The translations under genes were made by a program, and so were the position numbers. Positions 8,611 through 16,702 of a DNA stretch of 64,000 nt are shown here, one piece after another. The notes below the pieces were generated by a model. The model saw only the letters and a list, made by a program, of their open reading frames with translations, was not told the origin of the DNA and made no database searches. How positions within the stretch are numbered: the first letter of the stretch is position 1; every line of letters begins with the position of its first letter. This DNA comes from Candidatus Bathycorpusculum sp. Its GTDB lineage: Archaea > Thermoproteota > Bathyarchaeia > Bathyarchaeales > Bathycorpusculaceae. Where the stretch lies: NCBI GenBank assembly GCA_009778385.1, contig WRJX01000101.1, positions 1 to 64,000 of the forward strand, read 5' to 3'.

Positions 8611-9300
8611 ACAGATAAATGTTGCTGTTGGGGCACCCCACTCTGGTGAATATGTTTTTGATTGAAGTAAGGTGAATTTTTTGCCAAGCATGTGCTGAAA
8701 TTTTTCTACGGTGAACCAGTTTTTGTGGGCGTCATACCGTAAACCTTCAATGCCCTCAGGAGCCTCCAAAATTAGTAGCCCCTTAGGTTTTAGAACTCGG
8801 TAAGCGTCATCAAGAAAGCGTTGGGGATTCCAAAGGTGTTCAACAACCTCTGAGGCTAAAACAACATCGAAAATTTCTGGTTTGAAAGCCAAGTTTTCAG
8901 CGTCTCCTGAGAAAACGTTTGAGACATGGCGTTTGTGAGCCATTGGTGTGATTGTTGGCAAATCAAAACCGATTACTGTGCTACCTTGTTTTGCGATGGG
9001 TTCACTTAATACTCCATCGCCGCAGCCGACATCAAGAACATTTAGGTTTTTACCTCCAATGCTTATCATTTTAAGAAAGGTCTGAATTCTTGCCTGATTC
9101 AAAGGTCTTGCATAAGAAACTGCTGTGCTATGTTGGAATGCAGCTGTGTAGGTATCATATTTTTGCCATTCAATCCAGCCTTGACGGCTTGTATTTCGGT
9201 GGCGGTACAGCGTCTCCCGTATGATAATATGCTGTATCTGCTTTGGATTTCTAAGGAGCCACATCATACCGTGGATGTAGCTTTTGATGCCGCTTGACAT
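8593..9300 (-). CDS. SAM-dependent class I methyltransferase
   Basis: A 235-residue methyltransferase with motif I VLDVGCGDGVLSEPIA at about residues 88-103, the acidic end of strand 2 in IGFDLP, the motif-II-like FDVVLASEVVEHL, and RVLKPKGLLILEAPEG. These are the hallmarks of UbiE/COQ5-like small-molecule methyltransferases. The N-terminal ~75 residues are helical and probably form the substrate lid. It is the only gene on the minus strand inside the radical SAM array and overlaps the end of the aldo/keto reductase locus by 18 bases in convergent orientation. It may act on the same product as the radical SAM enzymes, but this is inference from position only. Confidence 0.85.
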   Translation of the reverse strand: MSSGIKSYIHGMMWLLRNPKQIQHIIIRETLYRHRNTSRQGWIEWQKYDTYTAAFQHSTAVSYARPLNQARIQTFLKMISIGGKNLNVLDVGCGDGVLSEPIAKQGSTVIGFDLPTITPMAHKRHVSNVFSGDAENLAFKPEIFDVVLASEVVEHLWNPQRFLDDAYRVLKPKGLLILEAPEGIEGLRYDAHKNWFTVEKFQHMLGKKFTLLQSKTYSPEWGAPTATFICLFQKN

Positions 9301-9568
9301 TGGCTTTTATTGATTATTCCCTGCAATTTAAGCATTACAGCATCCAACAAAACTTGGAAAGCCATTTCTGATCAGCAGAAGATACGAACGAAGTAGACCT
9401 TGGGCTTTAACTTAATGTTTATCTCAAAATGTTGTCTAAATGTCTTTTAAACGTGAAATTTTATAGTTTTTGCTTTTCCATGTTTTTTTAATAGAAAACG
9501 TTGGGTTCAAAAACGTATATTAATCAAAGTATCCAATCTATCAAGCGAACGAGATTAGGGGAAAAAAT

Positions 9569-10954
9569 TTGAAGTCTCATGTTACATTTGTCAACCCGCC
9601 TTATCCACAAGGATCACATCAGCATCCGCCATTTATTCCACTAGGCATCGGATATTTGGCTGCTGTCTTAGAGAAAGCTGGGTATCAAGTAGATGTTATT
9701 GATTGCCAAGCAATGAAACTAACTTATGACCAGTTCCGAGAAGAACTTGCCACGCGCAACCCTGATGTTGTAGGTATGACTGCAACCACTTTGATTTACA
9801 AGTCAGGTGCTGAATGTGCAAAAATTGCCAAAGAGGTAAACCCCAAAATCGTAACCATACTTGGCGGTTCGCATGTTTCTTTCTGGGACGAAAATGCTCT
9901 AAAGGAATATCCGGAACTTGACATTGTTGTACGTAAAGAAGGCGAAGGTACCCTTCTTGAGTTAATGGAACGAATAGAAGCAGGAAAGCCTTACTATGAT
10001 GTAGTAGGTACCACATGTAGAAACGGTGATGAAATAGTTAAAAACCCCGACCGTCCCTACATCCAAGATCTTGACTCCCTGCCTTTCCCGGCGCATCATC
10101 TTTTCCCACTTGACTACCTCAACAAGTTCGGCGTAGTTATCTTTCCAGTGTACACAAGTCGTGGCTGCACTTTTTGGTGTAATTTCTGCTCAGCTGTACG
10201 CATGTTCGGTAGAGGTTACCGCATGAGAAGTCCTAAAAGCGTGGTCGATGAACTCGAACACCTTGTCAAAGATTTTGGTGCTCAACAATTCACATTTTAT
10301 GATGATGCGTTCTCAGTTGACCAGAATCGTGTTCGAGAAATCTGTCGGCTCATAAACGAGCGAGGCTTGAAGATTAAGTGGGACTGCGAAACCCGTGTAG
10401 ACATGGTTGACCGTGATTTACTGCAGACCATGAAAGACGCAGGTTGCATTGCTGTCTGGTTTGGTGTTGAAGCTGGTTCTCAAATGGTTATTGACGCCAT
10501 GGGCAAAGGTTACAAACTTGAAACTATAAAGACCTCATTTAAAACTGCTCAAGATGTCGGTTTAATGACTGTTGCAAGCGTTGTTCTAGGCTTTCCTGAA
10601 GAAACTCCAGAAACTTTGCGGGAAACCACTAAATTTATCGAAGAACTTAACCCTGATGATGTTGGTTACTACATTGCTACTCCGTACCCTGGAACTCCAA
10701 TGCATGAGCTTGTAACTCAGAAAGGCTGGTTAAAAATTACCGATTTCAATCGTTATGACACTGCCACTCCAATCTTTGAAACCCCATACATCAGTTCAGA
10801 GCAGCTCAAAGAGATGCGTGAAAAAGCCTTCCAAAGTTTCTACATACGTCCAAGTTACATTTGGAAGATGTGGCGAAAAGGTGGTGTCTATGGAAAATCA
10901 GCCACAAGAACCGCTTTGGCGCACTTGCGAAGAAAAATAAAAGCAGCTTTTTAG
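9569..10954 (+). CDS. B12-binding radical SAM protein (RS2)
   Basis: A 461-residue protein with an N-terminal cobalamin-binding domain (VNPPYPQG, PLGIGYLAAVLEKAGYQV, LGGSHVS at about residue 98, EGEGT) and a radical SAM domain with Cys200, Cys204 and Cys207 in SRGCTFWCNFC. FYDDAFSVD and FGVEAGSQ follow as typical barrel segments. The C-terminus is basic. It is plainly a close paralogue of RS3, 33 bases downstream, sharing ATPYPGT and RYDT(A/T)TP segments, so the pair arose by tandem duplication. The start is a TTG at 9569 preceded by AGGGGAAAAAA. Substrate unknown; see the findings for a membrane-lipid hypothesis. Confidence 0.87.
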   Translation: MKSHVTFVNPPYPQGSHQHPPFIPLGIGYLAAVLEKAGYQVDVIDCQAMKLTYDQFREELATRNPDVVGMTATTLIYKSGAECAKIAKEVNPKIVTILGGSHVSFWDENALKEYPELDIVVRKEGEGTLLELMERIEAGKPYYDVVGTTCRNGDEIVKNPDRPYIQDLDSLPFPAHHLFPLDYLNKFGVVIFPVYTSRGCTFWCNFCSAVRMFGRGYRMRSPKSVVDELEHLVKDFGAQQFTFYDDAFSVDQNRVREICRLINERGLKIKWDCETRVDMVDRDLLQTMKDAGCIAVWFGVEAGSQMVIDAMGKGYKLETIKTSFKTAQDVGLMTVASVVLGFPEETPETLRETTKFIEELNPDDVGYYIATPYPGTPMHELVTQKGWLKITDFNRYDTATPIFETPYISSEQLKEMREKAFQSFYIRPSYIWKMWRKGGVYGKSATRTALAHLRRKIKAAF

Positions 10955-10987
10955 CTGTTTTTCTCTTCTCATATTTGATGGTGATTT

Positions 10988-12376
10988 ATGATGGGTGCAA
11001 CTGCAAGAGTCATGTTGGTTAATCCTCCCGCATTACAAGGTGTCTTTCACCATCATCCCTATCTGCCTATGGGATTAGCGTATCTAGCAGCTGTTCTTGA
11101 AGAGAAAGGTAACCAAGTAGCCGTTTTGGATTGCAGCGCTGAAGGTATAGACCAAAATCAGCTTAAACAGAAGCTCGTTGAGTTTAATCCTGATGTTATT
11201 GGCATAAGCTCAATGACTCCTATGGTGCTTTCAACTATGATGGCTGCAAAAGGTGCCAAAGAAGCATGTCCAAATGCCACCATCGTTTTGGGTGGTCCAC
11301 ATGCTACTTTTATGGATAAAGAAATCCTCGCCGCTGAACCAGCTGTTGATGTGATTGTCCGTGGCGAGGGTGAAGTAACTTTTGCAGAATTAACCAAAAG
11401 AATCATCAACGGTGTCGGTTTAAACTCTGCTGATGGTATTACTTATCGTCATCAAGGCCAAATTGTACAAAATCCAAACCGCGACTACATCCAAAATTTG
11501 GATGATTTACCCTTTCCAGCATACAAGCATTTTCCGCTTGAAAAATATCGACTTTTTGGCAAACTATTCTTTCCCGTAATTACCAGCCGTGGCTGCCCCT
11601 TCCAATGCAACTTTTGCACCACCAGTCGCATTTTGGGCAGACAATATCGTGTACGTAGCCCACAAAATATTGTTCACGAACTTGAACTGCTAAAACGTGA
11701 CTACAGCGCTGACTCTTTTACCTTCTATGATGACACATTAACACTTGATAAGAAACGACTCTGTGACATCTGTGACGAAATAAAACGTAGAAAACTTAAC
11801 ATTCCATGGGACTGCCAAACTCGTGTAGATCAAGTTAGCGAAGAAATGTTTGCTAAAATGAAAAACACCAATTGTCAACAAGTTTTCTTCGGTGTGGAAT
11901 CAGGATGCCAAAGCGTGCTTAATGCGGTAAATAAACGCACTGCCGTTGAGCAGAATGAAGCTGCCATTAAATTGGCAAAGAAATCAGGTTTGTTTGTTGC
12001 TATATCTATTATTATTGGCTATCCAGGAGAAACAGCGGAGATGCGTAAAGAAACCTTTGATTTCATTAGGCGTACTGAACCCGATGACGTGTATCTTTGT
12101 ATCGCAACACCATACCCCGGCACGGAATTGCGCAAGGAAGTTGAACAGCTCGGATATAAAATATCCTCTGACTGGAGTCGATATGACACCACAACACCCG
12201 TATTTGAAAATCCTTTACTCTCAGACGAAGAAGCTATACGGATACGCAAAGAATTCTACAATAACTTCTACTCACCAAAATATGCACTGCGCCACATGTT
12301 TAAGCGCAATTTTTATAGCCGCGTCATGTCCCGAGTCGCTGTTAACCACCTGATTTGGCGTATAAAAGGTCATTAA
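10988..12376 (+). CDS. B12-binding radical SAM protein (RS3)
   Basis: A 462-residue paralogue of RS2 with the same layout: cobalamin-binding domain (VNPPALQG, LAYLAAVLEEKGNQV, LGGPHATF near residue 101, GEGEV) and radical SAM domain with Cys203, Cys207 and Cys210 in SRGCPFQCNFC, then FYDDTLTLD, FGVESGCQ and IATPYPGTE. The start is an ATG at 10988, followed at once by a second ATG; GGTGATTT precedes it. The stop of RS2 is 33 bases upstream, so the two are likely one transcript. Two related enzymes side by side suggest successive modifications of one substrate or closely similar substrates. Confidence 0.87.
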   Translation: MMGATARVMLVNPPALQGVFHHHPYLPMGLAYLAAVLEEKGNQVAVLDCSAEGIDQNQLKQKLVEFNPDVIGISSMTPMVLSTMMAAKGAKEACPNATIVLGGPHATFMDKEILAAEPAVDVIVRGEGEVTFAELTKRIINGVGLNSADGITYRHQGQIVQNPNRDYIQNLDDLPFPAYKHFPLEKYRLFGKLFFPVITSRGCPFQCNFCTTSRILGRQYRVRSPQNIVHELELLKRDYSADSFTFYDDTLTLDKKRLCDICDEIKRRKLNIPWDCQTRVDQVSEEMFAKMKNTNCQQVFFGVESGCQSVLNAVNKRTAVEQNEAAIKLAKKSGLFVAISIIIGYPGETAEMRKETFDFIRRTEPDDVYLCIATPYPGTELRKEVEQLGYKISSDWSRYDTTTPVFENPLLSDEEAIRIRKEFYNNFYSPKYALRHMFKRNFYSRVMSRVAVNHLIWRIKGH

Positions 12377-12474
12377 ACGTAATCTGCTCTTTTCCAAAAA
12401 GCTTCTATCTCTTTTAGTTTTAGCAAAAGTTTTTCAGATGCCAAAAACCATACTTGATTTGAGATGGCAATTAG

Positions 12475-13947
12475 ATGCGAGTTTGCCTCATAAATCCGCC
12501 TAGAATTCAACCGAAAGCTTGGGGAAAACCAAGCGTTTACCAACCAATGGATATAGCCTATGTAGCTGCTATGCTGGAAAAAAAGCATGAAGTGTTAGTT
12601 ATTGATGTACCTAATGAAGGTTGGGAGCTTCTCGAAGAGATTAACGGCGGAAAATATCGACAGGGTTTATCGAACACGGAAATTGTTGCCCGAATACAAA
12701 AATTCCAACCAAAACTCATTGTTATCTCAGTACCTTATTCAGGCTGGTCCACCGCAGCTTTTGCGGTAGCTGAAACCATTAAATCTGCCGACAAAAACCT
12801 CAAAATTGCACTTATCGGTTTACATCCATCCTCACGCCCTAACGAATGCCTAAAGCAAGACAACGTGGATTTTGTAGTGATCGGCGAGCAGGAAATAACA
12901 ACACTTGAACTCGTTAACACCATAGAAAAGGATGATGTTCAGAATTTAAAGAATGTTAAAGGATTAGGTTTCATAGAAAACGGCAAAGTTGTAATTACAG
13001 AGGCAAGACCCGTTATTGAGAACCTCGATTCATTACCTTTTCCCGCGCGCCATTTGTTGCCTATGAAAGAGTTTTTTGAAGCCGCTAAAAAAATCCCCAT
13101 CAGCGGCAACTTGAAGAAGCCCTCAATTCGTATGCTTACCACCCGTGGCTGTCCATATGGTTGCATCTTCTGTTCAAACCACCTAATCATGGGACGTAAA
13201 TGGCGTGCACGTAGCGCTGAAAACGTAATTGCTGAGATAGAACAAATAGTCAATGCCTACGGTATACATCAAATTGACTTCCTAGATGATAATATCGCTT
13301 TCAACCGTGAGCGCTTAGTAAAAATTTGTAATATGTTAATCGAAAAACGCCTAAACATTGAATGGTGTACTCCTAACGGGGTTCGTGCCGACGCTTTAGA
13401 CCCTGAACTTTTGGCTTTAATGCGCAAGGCAGGTTGCCAAAAAATTTTAATTGCCCCCGAATCAGGTGTTCAGCGTATCGTGGATGATGTTATCAAGAAG
13501 AAGCAGAGCCTTCAATGTGTAGAAGAAGTAGTGAATGCTGCTCACAAAGTCGGCATCAAAGTTGGATGTTTTTTTATTTTAGGAATGATCGGTGAAACCA
13601 AAGAAGACATGAAACAAACCATCCAGTTTGCTCACAAACTGCGGCATCTGGGTGCTGAATACTTCTACTTCAGTTATGCTACACCTCTTTACGGCACCGA
13701 GTTGTACCGCCAAGCTAAAGAGGGTAACTATTTAACAAGTGACTTTAGTGACGATGCTCTCTCTGCAGTACAACCTCTAATTGAAACATCCGAATTTACC
13801 GCTGATGATCTACGTTGTCTAGCTGCCGAGGCAAATTTGGTAAACCCAACAGTTACCCATGAACGACTGCTACGTGCAATTCGTAATCCCAAAAAAGCAC
13901 TAGAAATTTTGCTTGCAAGAAACAGGATCAAACAAAAAGTTTCTTAA
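12475..13947 (+). CDS. B12-binding radical SAM protein (RS4)
   Basis: A 490-residue protein of the same fold but a different subgroup from RS2/RS3. The B12 domain starts LINPPRIQP and has IGLHPSS where the others have GG(S/P)H. The radical SAM cluster ligands are Cys226, Cys230 and Cys233 in TRGCPYGCIFC, followed by FLDDNIAFN, TPNGVRAD and APESGVQ. A conserved NPKKAL near the C-terminus is shared with RS5 at 62 kb, which is its closest relative in the window. ATG at 12475, about 100 bases after RS3. The absence of the usual GG before His may affect cobalamin binding. Substrate unknown. Confidence 0.86.
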   Translation: MRVCLINPPRIQPKAWGKPSVYQPMDIAYVAAMLEKKHEVLVIDVPNEGWELLEEINGGKYRQGLSNTEIVARIQKFQPKLIVISVPYSGWSTAAFAVAETIKSADKNLKIALIGLHPSSRPNECLKQDNVDFVVIGEQEITTLELVNTIEKDDVQNLKNVKGLGFIENGKVVITEARPVIENLDSLPFPARHLLPMKEFFEAAKKIPISGNLKKPSIRMLTTRGCPYGCIFCSNHLIMGRKWRARSAENVIAEIEQIVNAYGIHQIDFLDDNIAFNRERLVKICNMLIEKRLNIEWCTPNGVRADALDPELLALMRKAGCQKILIAPESGVQRIVDDVIKKKQSLQCVEEVVNAAHKVGIKVGCFFILGMIGETKEDMKQTIQFAHKLRHLGAEYFYFSYATPLYGTELYRQAKEGNYLTSDFSDDALSAVQPLIETSEFTADDLRCLAAEANLVNPTVTHERLLRAIRNPKKALEILLARNRIKQKVS

Positions 13948-13965
13948 TTTTGTTTCTTCTTTTTA
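13948..13965 (+). terminator. T-rich tract closing the radical SAM array
   Basis: A T-dominated pyrimidine tract directly follows the RS4 stop codon and probably ends the transcript. Confidence 0.4.
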
Positions 13966-14278
13966 GTAGTGACCTAAAATTCCTGAAAATTATGCATATG
14001 TTTGTGTTGCTCTTTGTAAATATGGGGAATTTTGAAAATACCTCTAAATCTGCCTGATTGGTAAATGTAGACTGTTCATCTATAGGTAGATGTGTTTGGT
14101 GTTGCTCTGTTAGTATAAGGTCATATTGTGTAGGTGTGTAAGGATTGTTTATCTGAAAAGGGTAGTAAAAAACAGAATGATTCGTGGAATACAGCGTTAC
14201 AAAGGTCAAGATCGTGAATAAAAATAAATAAGTTGATGCTGTTTATAAAAAGATTATACGTTGCAGTTGGGAGGAGTC
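13966..14278. other. Intergenic stretch, no convincing gene
   Basis: About 310 bases with a 93-codon minus-strand frame that has no domain character and crosses the terminator of RS4; I do not call it. The string TGTTTGTGTTGCTCT (near 13998) recurs with one inserted base as TGTTTGGTGTTGCTCT (near 14093). The stretch presumably contains the promoter of the small membrane protein that follows. Confidence 0.4.
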
Positions 14279-14581
14279 ATGGTAATGTCTATTTTGTTGG
14301 ATTTAGGGAGTATTTTACTTGGACTGATTGCATGGTTACTTCCTCTTATAAATCTTGGCATAGAAAATAAGGTTAAGAACAAAAACTGGGTTGTGCTGTC
14401 TGTAGCAAGTATAAGTGCTTGTGCTACCTCTTTATGTATACAACTTTTCACCACCAACAGTTGGGACAAGAGTGATTGGTCAGTTGATTTCATAGCGTAT
14501 GTGTCTTTGGTGCTTCTTGTAGTTACAATTGCACTCAACGCAATCACGTTAGTTGTATATCGTAAAAGTAGTGAAAAATAA
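14279..14581 (+). CDS. Small three-helix membrane protein
   Basis: A 100-residue protein with three predicted membrane segments: residues ~4-24 (ILLDLGSILLGLIAWLLPL), ~36-56 and ~70-90, with a short charged loop after the first and a KSSEK tail. The overall look recalls small membrane proteins of unknown function common in Firmicutes, which raises the possibility of transfer, but I cannot test that. The frame opens at a TTG at 14261, but GGGAGGAG at 14270-14276 is an excellent SD for the ATG at 14279 and would be coded over otherwise. It is flanked on both sides by ~300 bases of noncoding DNA. Confidence 0.65.
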   Translation: MVMSILLDLGSILLGLIAWLLPLINLGIENKVKNKNWVVLSVASISACATSLCIQLFTTNSWDKSDWSVDFIAYVSLVLLVVTIALNAITLVVYRKSSEK

Positions 14582-14878
14582 GACAATGGTGTTCAGGTTC
14601 AGATAGATAAAACCATTTTTCATAACTTTGCTAACTTCAATACTTCTTTCTGATGGATATTTCGTATTTTACGAGCTTTCACTTTTCACTGACTCGCGTA
14701 AACCATCATCAATGTCTCTACCTATAAGTGAAAACTCTCGGTGAATGACGTCATGTGTATAATTATGTGTATTATTACATAGGTTTATTGTTTGCCAAAA
14801 ACTTTTTTGTTTTTTCAAATCCGCCACATTTTCAAATATTTCCACATATGCATAATTTTCCGGGAAATTAGGTAGTGA
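14582..14878. other. Intergenic stretch between convergent genes
   Basis: About 300 A+T-rich bases between convergent membrane-protein genes. It contains the 8-bp palindrome TGACGTCA (about 14745-14752) and a repetitive TGTGTATAATTATGTGTATTA stretch just after it. No reading frame of note. Function not evident. Confidence 0.4.
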
Positions 14879-15355
14879 TTACTGTTTTTTTATGGAGATA
14901 ATGTGGCAAACTTTGTCGGGTTGATTGGTTGAAAAAACAAATGCTTTTTCACCCATTTTGTTTATTTTCACAGCGTTGCCAAACGATGTTAAATATGCTG
15001 TGGATTTATCCATACCACGCCTGACTCCAAGACCCGCATAGTTTTTGAAATCTGCTTTAACTTGTTCGCATGATTCGATTTCGTGCAAAAAGAGACTTTT
15101 ATGGAAAAAACCATAATTAACAATCAGTTTTTTCGAAGTGATTGTTATCTTAATGCTGCGAAAACTAGCAAGTAATACGGCGGCAAACAAAAAAGGAAGT
15201 GCCATAACAACCGCAAATAAAGGTGATCCCACGGAAAAACTATACCTAACTGTTAATGCAAGTACAACAATTGTAAGTATCAAAGAGGCAATAACAAATA
15301 TCCTCATAAATCTGTGGTTCATTACTTTTTCGCGATATTCAATTGTATCCCCCAT
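14879..15355 (-). CDS. Membrane protein with PH-like C-terminal domain
   Basis: 158 residues. Two adjacent hydrophobic segments (about residues 16-37 and 43-66) form a membrane hairpin and are followed by a soluble domain rich in beta-strand character (ITITSKKLIVNYGFFHKSL, ESCEQV). The layout resembles bacterial PH-domain membrane proteins of unknown function. The N-terminus (MGDTIEYREKVMNHRFMR) is basic and probably cytosolic. The start is an ATG with AGGAGG about 8 bases upstream (15361-15367), so translation is well supported. No pathway link is visible. Confidence 0.6.
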   Translation of the reverse strand: MGDTIEYREKVMNHRFMRIFVIASLILTIVVLALTVRYSFSVGSPLFAVVMALPFLFAAVLLASFRSIKITITSKKLIVNYGFFHKSLFLHEIESCEQVKADFKNYAGLGVRRGMDKSTAYLTSFGNAVKINKMGEKAFVFSTNQPDKVCHIISIKKQ

Positions 15356-15418
15356 TTCACATCCTCCTTGAATTAAACTGTATTTTAATGTCTGATTAAT
15401 TTTTTGGCTATTCTTTTG

Positions 15419-16072
15419 TCAAGTTTTAAGTTGTAGATTGGCTTTTTTGATCAAGTAGTAGCCTTTGGTGTTTTTCCATTCTGTATTGGCTTTCTCAATG
15501 GTGATTTGTTTTTTGTAAATTGGGCAATCAACGACAAGTGTGTGGTATTCTCCCCATTCACCTATGGGATTAATTTTTTTCTCAGAAACTCTTTGTTTGA
15601 TTTCGTTAATGATGTTTTGATCCATTATTTTGCCAAGCCATTCCTTGTTTGCACCCAATGCGGTGTCTACTTCTATAATTAGACATTTAAAGCCAAGATG
15701 TTGCATTTCATTAAGTCCTGCAATGGGATCTTTGCCAAAAAGAGGCGCGTATTGTTTAACACCTATGGGGTCTAGAATTTCTTTGTAGTAATCAAGATGT
15801 TCAGGTGTGGTGGTTACGCCTGAAACTAACATGCTTGCACCCAGTTTTTTGAGCGCTTTACCTACGTCTTGCGGATTTTTACCCACAATTATAGCTGGAA
15901 TACCTGTTGCTTCAGATATCAACTCAATCATGCGTTTATTTTCAAGGTGGGCTTTGCCGCCTGTCTGGATGAACATTAAATGTTTAACATTTAAGCCTTC
16001 TTTAAGTGCTGAGTACAACGCGTAAACAGAGTCTTTTCCACCTGAAAGTGAAACAACCACGTGGTTAGTCAA
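15419..16072 (-). CDS. dph6: Dph6-type ATP pyrophosphatase (diphthine-ammonia ligase-like)
   Basis: 217 residues of the N-type ATP pyrophosphatase family. The PP-loop SGGKDS is at residues 10-15. The family-specific C-terminal motif GEWGEYHTLVVDCP near residues 173-186 identifies the Dph6/MJ0570 group, which in eukaryotes amidates diphthine on elongation factor 2 as the last step of diphthamide synthesis. The length is normal for the single-domain archaeal form. It starts near ATG 16072 on the minus strand and stands alone. In archaea some members of this group may have other substrates, so the diphthamide role is likely but not certain. Confidence 0.85.
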   Translation of the reverse strand: MTNHVVVSLSGGKDSVYALYSALKEGLNVKHLMFIQTGGKAHLENKRMIELISEATGIPAIIVGKNPQDVGKALKKLGASMLVSGVTTTPEHLDYYKEILDPIGVKQYAPLFGKDPIAGLNEMQHLGFKCLIIEVDTALGANKEWLGKIMDQNIINEIKQRVSEKKINPIGEWGEYHTLVVDCPIYKKQITIEKANTEWKNTKGYYLIKKANLQLKT

Positions 16073-16166
16073 TCAAATTACACCTAAGTTTAGTTGCTTT
16101 GTATTGTTTTTGAAAAATAAAAACCTACACCTCAAACCACTAATAGATCTGCTTAGATAAGAAAAA

Positions 16167-16183
16167 TCAGGGTTAACCCCTGA
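16167..16183. promoter_or_regulatory. Short inverted repeat upstream of dph6-like gene
   Basis: Arms TCAGGG and CCCTGA flank a 5-base spacer (TTAAC). It lies between two minus-strand genes, so it could be a terminator of the upstream regulator or an operator of the dph6-like gene. No T-run follows on the minus strand, which argues slightly for an operator. Confidence 0.3.
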
Positions 16184-16223
16184 AAGCACTTTCTGATGAA
16201 GTCTAAGAAAGCCTTCGGTTTGT

Positions 16224-16463
16224 TTAATCGAGGTTTTCAGTTTTTAAAAATGCTCGTTTGTTGCGTTGCCACAAAATTAAGCCTTCAGCTAAAAATAATG
16301 CTGCTGACCCAGCGGTAATTGGAACTAAATATCCAACAGCTAAACTTGGTGACAAACCCTGAGAAAAAAATTGTGCCCCTAAAATAGCGGTTTCAGCTAT
16401 TAGAATACCAAAGAAAAAAGGGCGTAACAGATTAAACGCGGCACGAGGGTTCTGCCGACCCAC
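16224..16463 (-). CDS. Membrane anchor of winged-helix regulator (3' part, out of frame)
   Basis: The informative part of this frame, from about 16408 down to 16224, encodes two hydrophobic segments (FFFGILIAETAILGAQFF and VGYLVPITAGSAALFLAEGLIL) with a basic tail. Upstream of 16408 the frame is only an out-of-phase reading of the winged-helix gene. The run of six A on the plus strand at 16414-16419 is where the two frames meet: one more base would fuse ...LICYALF to FFGILIAE without a gap. I regard this as the membrane portion of a single wHTH-TM protein of about 160 residues, broken by a homopolymer indel that may be a sequencing error. Confidence 0.65.
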   Translation of the reverse strand: MGRQNPRAAFNLLRPFFFGILIAETAILGAQFFSQGLSPSLAVGYLVPITAGSAALFLAEGLILWQRNKRAFLKTENLD

Positions 16464-16702
16464 ACATGCCCGCTAATACTGTTTTTCTCCTTTGCAACGT
16501 ATGTACCATACACGGTTTTTTCGATTAAACCAAGTGACTCTAACTTCTCTAATTGCCTATGTGCTGTACTTGGACTAGACAGATTGGCGCCACGCATAGC
16601 TTCACGTGGACCAACAGGTTTACCTGCTTTAACCACAAAGGCGTAAACGCTTAATGTGTTGCCTTCTAAATCTTCATGATCCACGTTAGTCACGGTTTTC
16701 AC
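16400..16702 (-). CDS. Winged-helix transcriptional regulator (5' part of a frameshifted gene)
   Basis: 100 residues, of which about 8-75 form a winged helix-turn-helix: NTLSVYAFVVKAGKPVGPRE, the recognition region SSPSTAHRQLEKLESLGLIEK and a wing around YGTYVAK. It then enters a hydrophobic stretch that is cut by a stop at 16400 but continues in another frame. Archaeal relatives pair this wHTH with two C-terminal membrane helices, making a membrane-tethered DNA-binding protein. The GTG start at 16702 overlaps the stop of the upstream exported-protein gene by four bases (GTGA), so the two are translationally coupled. This suggests the regulator responds to, or controls, its exported neighbour. 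Confidence 0.72.
   Translation of the reverse strand: MKTVTNVDHEDLEGNTLSVYAFVVKAGKPVGPREAMRGANLSSPSTAHRQLEKLESLGLIEKTVYGTYVAKEKNSISGHVWVGRTLVPRLICYALFSLVF

Noticed and set aside
13928-14209. 93-codon minus-strand frame
   Set aside because: Crosses the RS4 terminator, no SD, low-complexity composition, no recognisable features.
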